Assembly: GCA_002696885.1 (NCBI GenBank)
Contig: NZSO01000003.1
Span: 1-11,576 of the forward strand
DNA from: Verrucomicrobiales bacterium
GTDB taxonomy: Bacteria; Verrucomicrobiota; Verrucomicrobiia; Verrucomicrobiales; DEV007
Direction of reading: 5' to 3'
Length of the DNA: 11,576 nt
Position 1 is the first letter of the stretch; every line of letters starts with the position of its first letter. Below, in pieces: positions 1 to 6,362 of this stretch. A program made the translations under genes and the position numbers. The notes under the pieces were generated by a model, which saw only the letters and a list, made by a program, of their open reading frames with translations, ran no database searches and had not been told where the DNA came from.

Positions 1-1
1 A

Positions 2-283
2 AGGAGTAATCAATTGTCATCGTACCCAGTGAGTTATGTCTTTACTGGATCAGGAGATAAAACTGTCTGGAGAATGATACTTGTGGCAGAAAATACGACT
101 CTGATCGCCTCGAATTATGAGACGCCAGACGGAGATTTTAACGTGATAGGTGGAATTTCGACGGACGGATCATTCGAGTGGTCTAATGACTCCAACAAAC
201 GTTTGACACTCAGTCGTGAATACTCCCCAAACTTTCTAGAATATCTGGCCCCAAGAGTAGCTTGGCTTGAAAGTTACAGATAA
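2..283 (+). CDS. C-terminal part of an unrecognised protein (5' end probably outside window)
   Basis: The reading frame is open from the left edge to a TAA at 281-283. I do not recognise the family. The visible part is soluble and rich in beta-type and polar residues (SYVFTGSGDKTVWRM, GGISTDGSFEWSND, ending APRVAWLESYR), with no membrane segment. This looks more like the exported domain of a larger protein, for example a pseudopilin, than a complete protein. There is a competing reading: a TTG at 14-16 lies 7 nt after a good Shine-Dalgarno (AAGGAG, 1-6), and a TAA at 7-9 in another frame could end the preceding gene, giving a complete 89-residue protein. It sits 9 nt before a minor prepilin gene, so it probably belongs to the same secretion/pilus operon. 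Its function is unknown. Confidence 0.6.
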   Translation, partial: RSNQLSSYPVSYVFTGSGDKTVWRMILVAENTTLIASNYETPDGDFNVIGGISTDGSFEWSNDSNKRLTLSREYSPNFLEYLAPRVAWLESYR

Positions 284-292
284 AGATTCGAT

Positions 293-730
293 ATGAATTC
301 ATCTATAAACAATTTCAAAATTCGGGCCTACAGTCTCGTGGAAGTATTAGCGGCAAGCGCGATACTCTTAATGGCTCTTTCGGCGGTGTTAAGTTTAAGC
401 TATGGAACAGTTGGTCAAGAAGAAAACAATAGAAGAGTTGCCCGTGGATATTGTATTCAGGAAAATGTAGCTCAACTATTCTGCCTTGGATTATCGCCAG
501 ACGACATTGTAAATATTTTACCAATTGGATCTGAAGGGATTGAGGTGGAAATATCAGACACAACTAGTCTTTTTGTTGATGATCTATTTCTAGAGGCCGT
601 TGATGTAACGGTTAAGCTTAAACCAATAATGAGGGGTGCTGAACGTACAGATACGACTAAAAATATTCAAGTAAACGACAGTTTCAGAACACTTGGGCCA
701 ATTAAAATTTACCGCCCATCTTTTAGATAA
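293..730 (+). CDS. GspI/PilV-like minor prepilin (type II secretion / type IV pilus type)
   Basis: This 145-residue protein has a short basic leader followed by a type III (prepilin) signal, A12-Y13-SLVE, and a hydrophobic helix at about residues 16-38 (VLAASAILLMALSAVLSL). Glu17 corresponds to Glu5 of the mature pilin. The 'SLVEVLAASAILLMAL' style is closest to GspI/PilV minor pseudopilins. The remaining ~105 residues would be the periplasmic globular domain. Residue -1 of the processing site is Ala rather than the usual Gly, and residue +1 is Tyr instead of Phe; both are tolerated in some minor pseudopilins. It should be inserted in the inner membrane, cleaved by a prepilin peptidase (not in this window) and placed at the pseudopilus tip. 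The ATG at 293 lacks a strong Shine-Dalgarno and lies 9 nt after the previous stop, suggesting translational coupling. The prepilin class is secure; the exact Gsp letter is an inference. Confidence 0.85.
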   Translation: MNSSINNFKIRAYSLVEVLAASAILLMALSAVLSLSYGTVGQEENNRRVARGYCIQENVAQLFCLGLSPDDIVNILPIGSEGIEVEISDTTSLFVDDLFLEAVDVTVKLKPIMRGAERTDTTKNIQVNDSFRTLGPIKIYRPSFR

Positions 731-749
731 TTTTACGCTGAGATATGTT

Positions 750-2018
750 ATGTTAAAAAAAGTTGCATTGGCTAATGTTAATACAGGGAAGGTAAGCTCT
801 CTGGTTGTTGATACTGATGATGATTCTAAAGCTGTTTCCGGTTCAGGAAAGGCGACAAACGAGCATGCAAAGGTAACCACTATTGATGGCTTGGATGAAA
901 TAATTCATAGGCTCACCACTAAGAGGGCGAGCGTCGAGGATAAGTCGGTTCTTTTTTCTGGCGTTGCCCGATGTTTGCAAAGAAATATCCCGACAGTAAA
1001 AAGTTTTGAGCTTCAGGCTAATAGGGTGAAATCTCCAAAGTACAGGGGAATTATTGCTGAGGTGTCATATCAGATTTCGATTGGTGAAAAAGTAAGTGAT
1101 GCACTTAGCCTATTTGAAGACGAGTTTGGACCTGAAATAATTGCATTAATTAGAGCAGGGGAGGAGTCAGGAAGACTACCAGAAATTTTTGCTGAGATTG
1201 GAAAATCTTCTAAAAAAACTCTTAGAATCTTAAAGAAGCTCAAGAAGGGTATGATCTATCCAGGCATCGTAATAACAATGGGAATAGGGGTTGTTATTAC
1301 GATGAGCTACACGCTAGTACCTGCTGTATCAAAGCTTTATGGGGACTTAGGTGCAAATTTGCCGGGTGCGACCATCATGATGATGAGCATCTCTGATCTT
1401 TTGATTTCAAAACCTTATGTATTGTTGCTCCCTATAACCATATTGTCTTTAATAGCGAAAAAATGGTCCAAAATAATCAAGAATTCCATAGTTCAAAAAG
1501 GACTCACTGCATTACCTATTGTTGGTGGAATAATAAGAAAATCATCAGCAGCGGTAGCCTTTAGGTGCTTATCTCTTCTCTTAGAGTCAGGTGTTAGGAT
1601 TAATAAAAGTCTTCAAATTACGTCTGCCAGTTCACCTCACATTTATCACAGAGAATTTTTTTCTCGAGTCCAGAACCACGTCAATGATGGCTTAGGTTTC
1701 TCTGAAAGTTTTTTAATGGAGTCCCACTGGTTAGGTGATGATGGAAGGAATGTATGTGGTATAATGGAGATTGCTTCAGAAACAGGATCAGCAACTGATA
1801 TGCTCGAGGAAATCGCTGACGATTATGAAGAGGAATTGGATACCATTGCCAACCAAATTGATAAAGTGTTGGAGCCTGTAACTATTGTCATTTTAGGTGC
1901 ACTCGTTGGGTTTTTAATTTATGCCATCTACTCTCCAATATTTAATTTGGGGCAACATATGCTTCCTGGATCAGACACGCCTAAAAGTCCTCCCCCGAAA
2001 GTACAAGTAGACTATTAG
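750..2018 (+). CDS. gspF: Inner-membrane platform protein GspF/PilC
   Basis: This 422-residue integral membrane protein anchors the assembly machine and contacts the GspE/PilB ATPase. It shows the duplicated T2SSF domain. The first copy is at about residues 67-193, with motif 'LIRAGEESGRLPEIFAEI' at 133-150 and a membrane helix at about 170-192. The second copy is at about 270-396, with 'LLLESGVRINKSLQI' at 276-290, 'IMEIASETGSATDMLEEIA' at 338-356 and a final helix at about 377-396. A third hydrophobic stretch lies at 222-236. The C-terminus is a short proline-rich tail (SPPPK). Length fits the family (about 400 residues). The ATG at 750 has a weak GAGA Shine-Dalgarno 6 nt upstream and lies 19 nt after the preceding stop. 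An upstream TTG at 693 is rejected because it would overlap the previous gene by 38 nt and adds 19 unneeded residues. Confidence 0.93.
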   Translation: MLKKVALANVNTGKVSSLVVDTDDDSKAVSGSGKATNEHAKVTTIDGLDEIIHRLTTKRASVEDKSVLFSGVARCLQRNIPTVKSFELQANRVKSPKYRGIIAEVSYQISIGEKVSDALSLFEDEFGPEIIALIRAGEESGRLPEIFAEIGKSSKKTLRILKKLKKGMIYPGIVITMGIGVVITMSYTLVPAVSKLYGDLGANLPGATIMMMSISDLLISKPYVLLLPITILSLIAKKWSKIIKNSIVQKGLTALPIVGGIIRKSSAAVAFRCLSLLLESGVRINKSLQITSASSPHIYHREFFSRVQNHVNDGLGFSESFLMESHWLGDDGRNVCGIMEIASETGSATDMLEEIADDYEEELDTIANQIDKVLEPVTIVILGALVGFLIYAIYSPIFNLGQHMLPGSDTPKSPPPKVQVDY

Positions 2019-2115
2019 TGAGGGCCTAGGTTTTAATTACCCTTTCTAAGCTTTTAGTATCTCTTAATTAGCTAGATATACTAACAATAAAAACTATAAA
2101 AACCATAATTTAAAC

Positions 2116-2148
2116 TTGCCATTGATATATAATTACCATATTATCAAT
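2116..2148 (+). promoter_or_regulatory. Sigma-70-type promoter for the probable major pilin gene, overlapped by an inverted repeat
   Basis: TTGCCA (2116-2121) and TATTAT (2139-2144) are separated by exactly 17 nt; each hexamer matches the consensus at five of six positions. Transcription would begin near 2151, leaving a leader of about 44 nt before the pilin ATG at 2195. An inverted repeat, ATTGATA (2121-2127) and TATCAAT (2142-2148), spans the spacer and -10 box, a position suited to a regulator or simply a by-product of AT-rich sequence. The 176-nt gap between gspF and the pilin gene holds no other convincing gene, and I see no strong terminator after gspF. Confidence 0.6.
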
Positions 2149-2194
2149 AGGGGCAATAAAGCCACGCAAAACAAAACTTAACAACGAAAAAAAC

Positions 2195-2590
2195 ATGAAG
2201 ACGAACATCGTCAAAAACGTCAAGGCTGGCTTCAGTCTTGTAGAAATGCTTGTAGTCATTGCGGTAATTGGAATTATCGCAGCGATTGCAGTTCCAACGA
2301 TTGGTAATATTACTGATCAAGCAAATAATAGTAAGGCCAAAAGAAATGCACAAAACTTGGCTTCTGTCTGCGCTTCGGCCATTGCTGCAGGGGCTGATTT
2401 AGGTACATCAACAACCGTTAGTGGAATAATTAATCAACTTGTTGATACTGGTTTAACCGGGAGCAGTGACTCAGGTTTTGATAGTACAGTTTTCAAAGTG
2501 CCTAACTTAACAAATTCTGAGAAAATGGCTGCATCACAGTACCTTAGCTATGATGCACAGGCAAAAATGATTGTTTACTCTCCTAATTAA
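2195..2590 (+). CDS. GspG-like prepilin, probable major (pseudo)pilin
   Basis: This 131-residue protein has the most canonical prepilin signal in the cluster: a basic 12-residue leader ending in Gly12, then F13-SLVE (Glu17 = mature Glu5) and the hydrophobic helix MLVVIAVIGIIAAIAVP at about 18-34. The mature protein (about 119 residues) is small and rich in Ala, Ser and Thr, with a soluble part that ends YLSYDAQAKMIVYSPN. The N-terminal helix with 'AIAVPTIGNI' resembles GspG/PilA/PilE. It is judged the major subunit because it has its own promoter upstream and a strong hairpin terminator downstream, giving it a monocistronic message. The leader just before the ATG is A-rich (AACGAAAAAAAC) without a Shine-Dalgarno. 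Role: polymerises into the pseudopilus or pilus after processing. Whether the product is a T2SS pseudopilus or a true type IV pilus cannot be settled here. Confidence 0.88.
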   Translation: MKTNIVKNVKAGFSLVEMLVVIAVIGIIAAIAVPTIGNITDQANNSKAKRNAQNLASVCASAIAAGADLGTSTTVSGIINQLVDTGLTGSSDSGFDSTVFKVPNLTNSEKMAASQYLSYDAQAKMIVYSPN

Positions 2591-2618
2591 AATTCTAAGG
2601 CAAGGGATCAATTAAATA

Positions 2619-2656
2619 GGGTCTCTCATCTATCACATAGATTGAGAGACCCTTTT
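2619..2656 (+). terminator. Strong intrinsic terminator after the major pilin gene
   Basis: A nearly perfect hairpin: left arm 2619-2633 (GGGTCTCTCATCTAT), a 3-nt loop CAC (2634-2636), and right arm 2637-2652 ending GAGAGACCC, with a single bulged T (2642 or 2643), followed by TTTT (2653-2656). It begins 28 nt after the pilin stop codon and lies before the next prepilin gene. It should end or strongly reduce transcription of the pilin message, and it may also stabilise its 3' end. Confidence 0.88.
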
Positions 2657-2689
2657 ATATGAAAACTTTGATAGCAAAAAGAGTAAAAA

Positions 2690-3241
2690 ATGAAGCAGAG
2701 CATTTTGAAAATAAATTATTCGAAAGCTTTTTCACTCGTTGAGCTCTTACTCGTTCTTGGAATTATTTCTATAATGGCAAGCATCGTCATTAACTCATTT
2801 TCTAATGCTGCCCAAGATTCTCGTAATGTTATAGCGAGACAACAACAAGCAACACTTCAATCAGCCGTCAATAACTGGGTGGCAAGTCAAATTGGTGGGT
2901 ATGAAAACCCAGACCCTAACAATCCAGGATTTGTTATACAACGGTCTGTTAAATATGTGAAAAATAAATATAACTTTGCCGATAATTATTGGACGGACTC
3001 GCCATCTTCACCAAGAAAATCGAGATCGGATCTAGGTAGAATTGGTAGATTAGAGCTCATATCAAAATATCTAGATCAAGACACATATAACCATTTTCTG
3101 AATTATTCATCGGGCCAAAATTCTGATTTTATAATGAGTCAGGCGATGAACAAAACCGGTCAATATCTCATTCTTCCAAATTGGGGAGATTCTGATAATG
3201 GGTATTCAGTGTCTTATCCTAAGGTTAATTTATATCCGTGA
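2690..3241 (+). CDS. Prepilin-type protein (minor pseudopilin)
   Basis: This 183-residue protein carries a prepilin signal, A13-F14-SLVE (Glu18 = mature Glu5), followed by the helix LLLVLGIISIMASIVIN at about 19-35. The segment after the helix (ARQQQATLQSAVNNWVASQ, about 48-66) is a polar helix typical of the pseudopilin stalk. The globular part is rich in Asn, Ser, Tyr and Pro, with no recognisable enzymatic motif. Ala at -1 replaces the usual Gly. The ATG at 2690 has a good Shine-Dalgarno (AAGAG, ending at 2683, 6 nt upstream). It is the first gene after the pilin terminator, so either read-through or an unseen promoter must supply its transcript. Its stop overlaps the next gene's start (GTGA), indicating coupling. 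The exact pseudopilin class is not assignable by eye. Confidence 0.85.
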   Translation: MKQSILKINYSKAFSLVELLLVLGIISIMASIVINSFSNAAQDSRNVIARQQQATLQSAVNNWVASQIGGYENPDPNNPGFVIQRSVKYVKNKYNFADNYWTDSPSSPRKSRSDLGRIGRLELISKYLDQDTYNHFLNYSSGQNSDFIMSQAMNKTGQYLILPNWGDSDNGYSVSYPKVNLYP

Positions 3242-3654
3242 ATATCACGACAATACTCAACAGTGATATGTCAATTAATCATCATAGAGGATTCTCATTG
3301 GTAGAGGTTCTCGCTGCAGTTGCCATAATTGGTATAATTACGTTTCTAGCAATGCCTAATATCGTTGCAGTAAAACAAGATTCAGAAAATAATTTGGCGA
3401 TATCTAGGGCAGAAGCAATCAACATTGCATTAGTGACCTTTATTCAGACAAATGGTCATAATAATGCAACGAATTACTGGAACCAGAGTAGCAGTGATCA
3501 GCATCGGTATTCTCTTCTTGCCGCCCATATGGCGTTTGCCCCTGCAATTATCGAAAATTATATGCCTATGGGTTATACCCTTCAATTACCCTCATCCATA
3601 GACCCTTTAAAAAAGGTCTCCTTGATAGGGCCTAGCGGAGAAATTCTCTATTAA
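3238..3654 (+). CDS. Prepilin-type protein with GTG start overlapping the preceding gene
   Basis: This 138-residue protein has a prepilin signal, G18-F19-SLVE (Glu23 = mature Glu5), and helix VLAAVAIIGIITFLAMP at about 24-40. The mature part contains RAEAINIALVTFIQTNG and ends with a small beta-rich domain (YTLQLPSSI...VSLIGPSGEILY). The GTG at 3238 overlaps the previous TGA by 4 nt (GTGA), so start by coupled re-initiation is likely. An ATG at 3268 would shorten the leader to 8 residues but has no Shine-Dalgarno. The prepilin identity does not depend on which start is used. It is followed after 7 nt by another prepilin gene. A minor pseudopilin role is inferred. Confidence 0.83.
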   Translation: MNITTILNSDMSINHHRGFSLVEVLAAVAIIGIITFLAMPNIVAVKQDSENNLAISRAEAINIALVTFIQTNGHNNATNYWNQSSSDQHRYSLLAAHMAFAPAIIENYMPMGYTLQLPSSIDPLKKVSLIGPSGEILY

Positions 3655-3661
3655 TTTTGCA

Positions 3662-4162
3662 ATGTATAATCAATCAGAAAAGGGAGGCTCAAAAAAATGG
3701 CAGGGCTTTAGTATCGTTGAATTGCTTATCGTTCTTGCAATCATTGGAATAATCTCAAGCATTATCATCCCTCAGGTGGGTGGCGTTTTGCCGAATTCGA
3801 AAGAAGTCTTGGCACGTGAGTTTGTGGAGAAATTGAACAGAGCTTTAAAAAATCATGCTCAAACAAATTACCAAATCAAATATCCAAAAAATGATTTTAT
3901 TGCAGGCGATGAAATTTTAATCGTGAGAACACTGCAGTGGAGAGATGAAGTTAATCCAGCCTCTGGAAGTCCCTACCTCAGGCAAGATTGGCATCCGGTA
4001 GTCAGTTCTGAATTGTTTGACTATAGATTAAATTGGAATGGAATGGAATTTGGCTTAATCCGACCCTCTGAAAAAGGTGTAGGGATAAAGTTGTCATTTG
4101 ATGGTTCCGACTATGGTAGTAATTATCAATTTGAAAACGATTATGAACCAATAGGGGGGTAG
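3662..4162 (+). CDS. Prepilin-type protein (GspG/H-like minor pseudopilin)
   Basis: This 166-residue protein has a prepilin signal, G15-F16-SIVE (Glu20 = mature Glu5), and a very hydrophobic helix LLIVLAIIGIISSIIIPQV at about 21-39. The stalk helix (EFVEKLNRALKNHAQTN, about 54-70) precedes a globular domain with several Trp and Tyr residues and a repeated Gly/Asp pattern near the end (SFDGSDYGSNYQFENDYEP). The start at 3662 lies 7 nt after the previous stop and has no clear Shine-Dalgarno. A strong one (AGGGAGG, 3681-3687) lies inside the leader and points to an out-of-frame ATG at 3697, which opens only a four-codon frame. It is followed after 7 nt by the ATPase gene. Minor pseudopilin of the same machine; exact class uncertain. 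Confidence 0.85.
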   Translation: MYNQSEKGGSKKWQGFSIVELLIVLAIIGIISSIIIPQVGGVLPNSKEVLAREFVEKLNRALKNHAQTNYQIKYPKNDFIAGDEILIVRTLQWRDEVNPASGSPYLRQDWHPVVSSELFDYRLNWNGMEFGLIRPSEKGVGIKLSFDGSDYGSNYQFENDYEPIGG

Positions 4163-4169
4163 TGATCTG

Positions 4170-6161
4170 ATGTACGATCTTGGTAGAGGACAACGGTTTA
4201 CTGGTAATGATGGTGTTTCAATGAGTTCTGATAATAACTCTTTAATCAATCAGCCAGAAAAGACAAAGATTTTGAGAAAATTAGATCAAGTGGATCAGGC
4301 CAGATCAATAGAGAGAATCGCGCATGATTCAGGTTTTATACCTCTGGATATTAATCGTGAGAGTTGTAGTGCAGAAGCTGAAAATATGCTTAGGAAGCTC
4401 GGTAGAGTTGCTTCAGGCGATTCACCTTGGGTCCCTGTTGGCAGTATGGGCCCTCTCATAATTATTGCTCATCATGACCCTGCCTGTGAGGATACTTGGG
4501 GAATACCGAACATTCTTTGCGTTAAAATAGTAATTAGTCTTGAAAAATACGCACTCATATTAGAGGACTTACAGTCTCGACTTGATCATAAACCTCTCTC
4601 GGCGATAAGCCCACTGAATGGGTTTTCATTTCCATCAGAAAGAAGAGATCCTCTCTCCATCATCGAATGGTTTGTTGAAAACTATCCATTGAATTCAAGT
4701 GAAACTCAAAATTGGTATAAATTAATTAGAGATAATCAAAAGCTTAACATTGAAGTGCCAGCCGATTATAAGGGGTTGCCTCGTCATTATGCTGTTGCTT
4801 TTTTTAGTCTCCTTGAGGAACAACCTTGTTTTAATCCTGAAGAAGTTCCCGTACAAAATTCATTTTCGGAACAATTATTAGAAAAACACGGTGTTTATCC
4901 GTTATTTGTTGGCCAAAAGTTTATTTATTTGTTGTGTGAAAATCCCAAAATCTACGAATTTGAGGACGAATGGTTGTCTGAGGGGCATGAACCTATAGAA
5001 ATAATTCCTATAGTAGCTGATCCAGATTCAATTCGTTCTGCCATTTCGAAAAGCAGGGGGAGAACACTTGAGACAAATGATGTCATTGAAGTAAGTGAAC
5101 TTCATTATTCAGAAGACCAAAACTTATTGGACATCGATCCCGTTGAAATAGCGGAGGTTAATCCATTAAATCCAAATGTATCACCTGAGGATATTATCAA
5201 GTGGGTTTTATTTAGAACTGTTTCAAGTAGAGGTTCGGACCTGCATGTTGAAAAATATTATAATACTGCACGTTTTAGGGCACGAATCGATGGAAGTTTG
5301 AAAACAATTCACTCATGTTCTGAGGAGCAGCTGCCACGGTTTATTGCGCTGTTTAAAAACTTTTCAAACATGGGGCATCAGCATCAAAATCTTCAAGATG
5401 CAAGATTTGGAATGAAGGTTGGTCGCAAACGTATTGACGTTAGAGTGTCAGCAATGCCTTGTCGGAAGGAAAATCAAAAGCTCACGATGAGATTCCTAGA
5501 CAAGCAAGATGGAATTAAAGAGCTAAGTGAATTACATCTTTCAGAGAGGCAGTCAGGAATCGTTAATTCCACCATGAGTAGAGATCAGGGGCTTGTTCTT
5601 GTGACTGGACCAACCGGATCAGGAAAAACAACGACGCTCTATGCATTTATTAATTCAATAAATCAGGATGACATTAATATTCACACAATTGAAGATCCAA
5701 TCGAATACGAGATCGAGGGTATTAATCAGACGCAGACAGATGAATTTCACGGTATAGATTTTGCGACTGGGCTTCGTGCGCTTTTACGCGCTGACCCAGA
5801 TGTGATATTAGTTGGAGAGTCAAGAGACGAGGAAACTGCTACTGCAGCCATTAACGCGGCTCTGACAGGACACTTAGTTTTAACAACTTTACATGCCAAT
5901 GATTCTCTGAGGGCGGTATCAAGACTAATATCGATGGGAGTAGAGCCTTATCTTCTAGGTGATGCACTTGCAATGAGTCAGGCACAGAGACTTGTCAAAA
6001 AATTATGTTCATATTGTAAGAGAGCAGTGCCAGTCAGTAATGAAATTCAAGATCTATTTCATAGAAATGGAATTATATATGACCAAACTAATGAACCTAT
6101 CTATGAGGCGGATGGTTGTGAAGAGTGTGGAGGTAGCGGATTTTGGGAAGGGTTGCAATAA
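4170..6161 (+). CDS. gspE: GspE/PilB-type assembly ATPase, C-terminus lost by an apparent frameshift
   Basis: This cytoplasmic AAA-like ATPase powers pseudopilus/pilus assembly through GspF. Motifs seen: N1E-domain 'GSDLHVEK' (355-362), Walker A GPTGSGKTT (480-488, Lys486), Asp box TIEDPIEY (E508, D509), Walker B DPDVILVGE (542-550), His box TTLHAND (His575), and the zinc-binding C4 motif with Cys613/Cys616 and Cys650/Cys653. The 340-residue N-terminal part is long and appears to hold two MshEN/GspE_N-like units, at about 70-145 and 230-300. The usual 'GEIRD' after Walker B is GESRD here. The frame stops at residue 663, right after 'CEECGGSGFW'; the family would continue with 'GRxxIxE', which is present in the next frame from 6146 (see next entry). 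Without that tail the ATPase would lack its C-terminal segment. The ATG at 4170 is 7 nt after the previous stop, with a G-rich run (4154-4159) upstream; ATG 4221 is an alternative. Confidence 0.92.
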   Translation: MYDLGRGQRFTGNDGVSMSSDNNSLINQPEKTKILRKLDQVDQARSIERIAHDSGFIPLDINRESCSAEAENMLRKLGRVASGDSPWVPVGSMGPLIIIAHHDPACEDTWGIPNILCVKIVISLEKYALILEDLQSRLDHKPLSAISPLNGFSFPSERRDPLSIIEWFVENYPLNSSETQNWYKLIRDNQKLNIEVPADYKGLPRHYAVAFFSLLEEQPCFNPEEVPVQNSFSEQLLEKHGVYPLFVGQKFIYLLCENPKIYEFEDEWLSEGHEPIEIIPIVADPDSIRSAISKSRGRTLETNDVIEVSELHYSEDQNLLDIDPVEIAEVNPLNPNVSPEDIIKWVLFRTVSSRGSDLHVEKYYNTARFRARIDGSLKTIHSCSEEQLPRFIALFKNFSNMGHQHQNLQDARFGMKVGRKRIDVRVSAMPCRKENQKLTMRFLDKQDGIKELSELHLSERQSGIVNSTMSRDQGLVLVTGPTGSGKTTTLYAFINSINQDDINIHTIEDPIEYEIEGINQTQTDEFHGIDFATGLRALLRADPDVILVGESRDEETATAAINAALTGHLVLTTLHANDSLRAVSRLISMGVEPYLLGDALAMSQAQRLVKKLCSYCKRAVPVSNEIQDLFHRNGIIYDQTNEPIYEADGCEECGGSGFWEGLQ

Positions 6162-6352
6162 TGGAAATGTGTCCAGTGAATCAACAGATTTCAGAGATGA
6201 TATCCTGTGGATCCTCGATGGGTGATATGAGAAAGGAAGCTGCAAAACAAGGAGTTCTTTCACTTTATCAGGAAGGAATGAAACAGGTCCTTTTAGGTAA
6301 TACTACCTTAAAGCAAATATCAAAGCTTTCGCATTTCGGAGCAATGCAATAA
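6146..6352 (+). pseudogene. gspE: Detached C-terminal 68 residues of GspE/PilB, in the -1 frame
   Basis: Read in the -1 frame relative to the preceding ATPase, this stretch begins GRVAIMEMCPVNQQISEMI and ends ISKLSHFGAMQ before a TAA at 6350-6352. This is the expected end of a GspE/PilB ATPase: the 'GR.GI.E' motif directly after the C4 zinc element, then the helical tail with the 'G..SL...G...VL.G.T.L..I' pattern (GVLSLYQEGMKQVLLGNTTLKQI). Adding one base at the T/G run at 6141-6147 (TTTTGGG) would fuse it to the upstream frame as GFWGRVAI (extra G) or GFLGRVAI (extra T), giving a protein of about 727 residues. The tail has no premature stops and looks fully conserved. A sequencing/assembly error, a recent mutation or frameshifting during expression are all possible. 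I see no canonical slippery heptamer in the right phase. Confidence 0.85.
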
Positions 6353-6362
6353 GAAACAGTTT

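Noticed and set aside
693..749. Upstream TTG start for gspF
   Set aside because: It would overlap the preceding prepilin gene by 38 nt and add residues not typical of the family; ATG 750 is better.
2144..2353. - strand frame opposite the major pilin gene
   Set aside because: Antisense shadow of the pilin coding sequence with no independent support.
6141..6147. Programmed -1 frameshift slippery site in gspE
   Set aside because: TTTTGGG is not in the X-XXY-YYZ phase relative to the zero frame (TTT TGG GAA), and I saw no clear downstream stimulatory hairpin; the split is reported, but this mechanism is not claimed.
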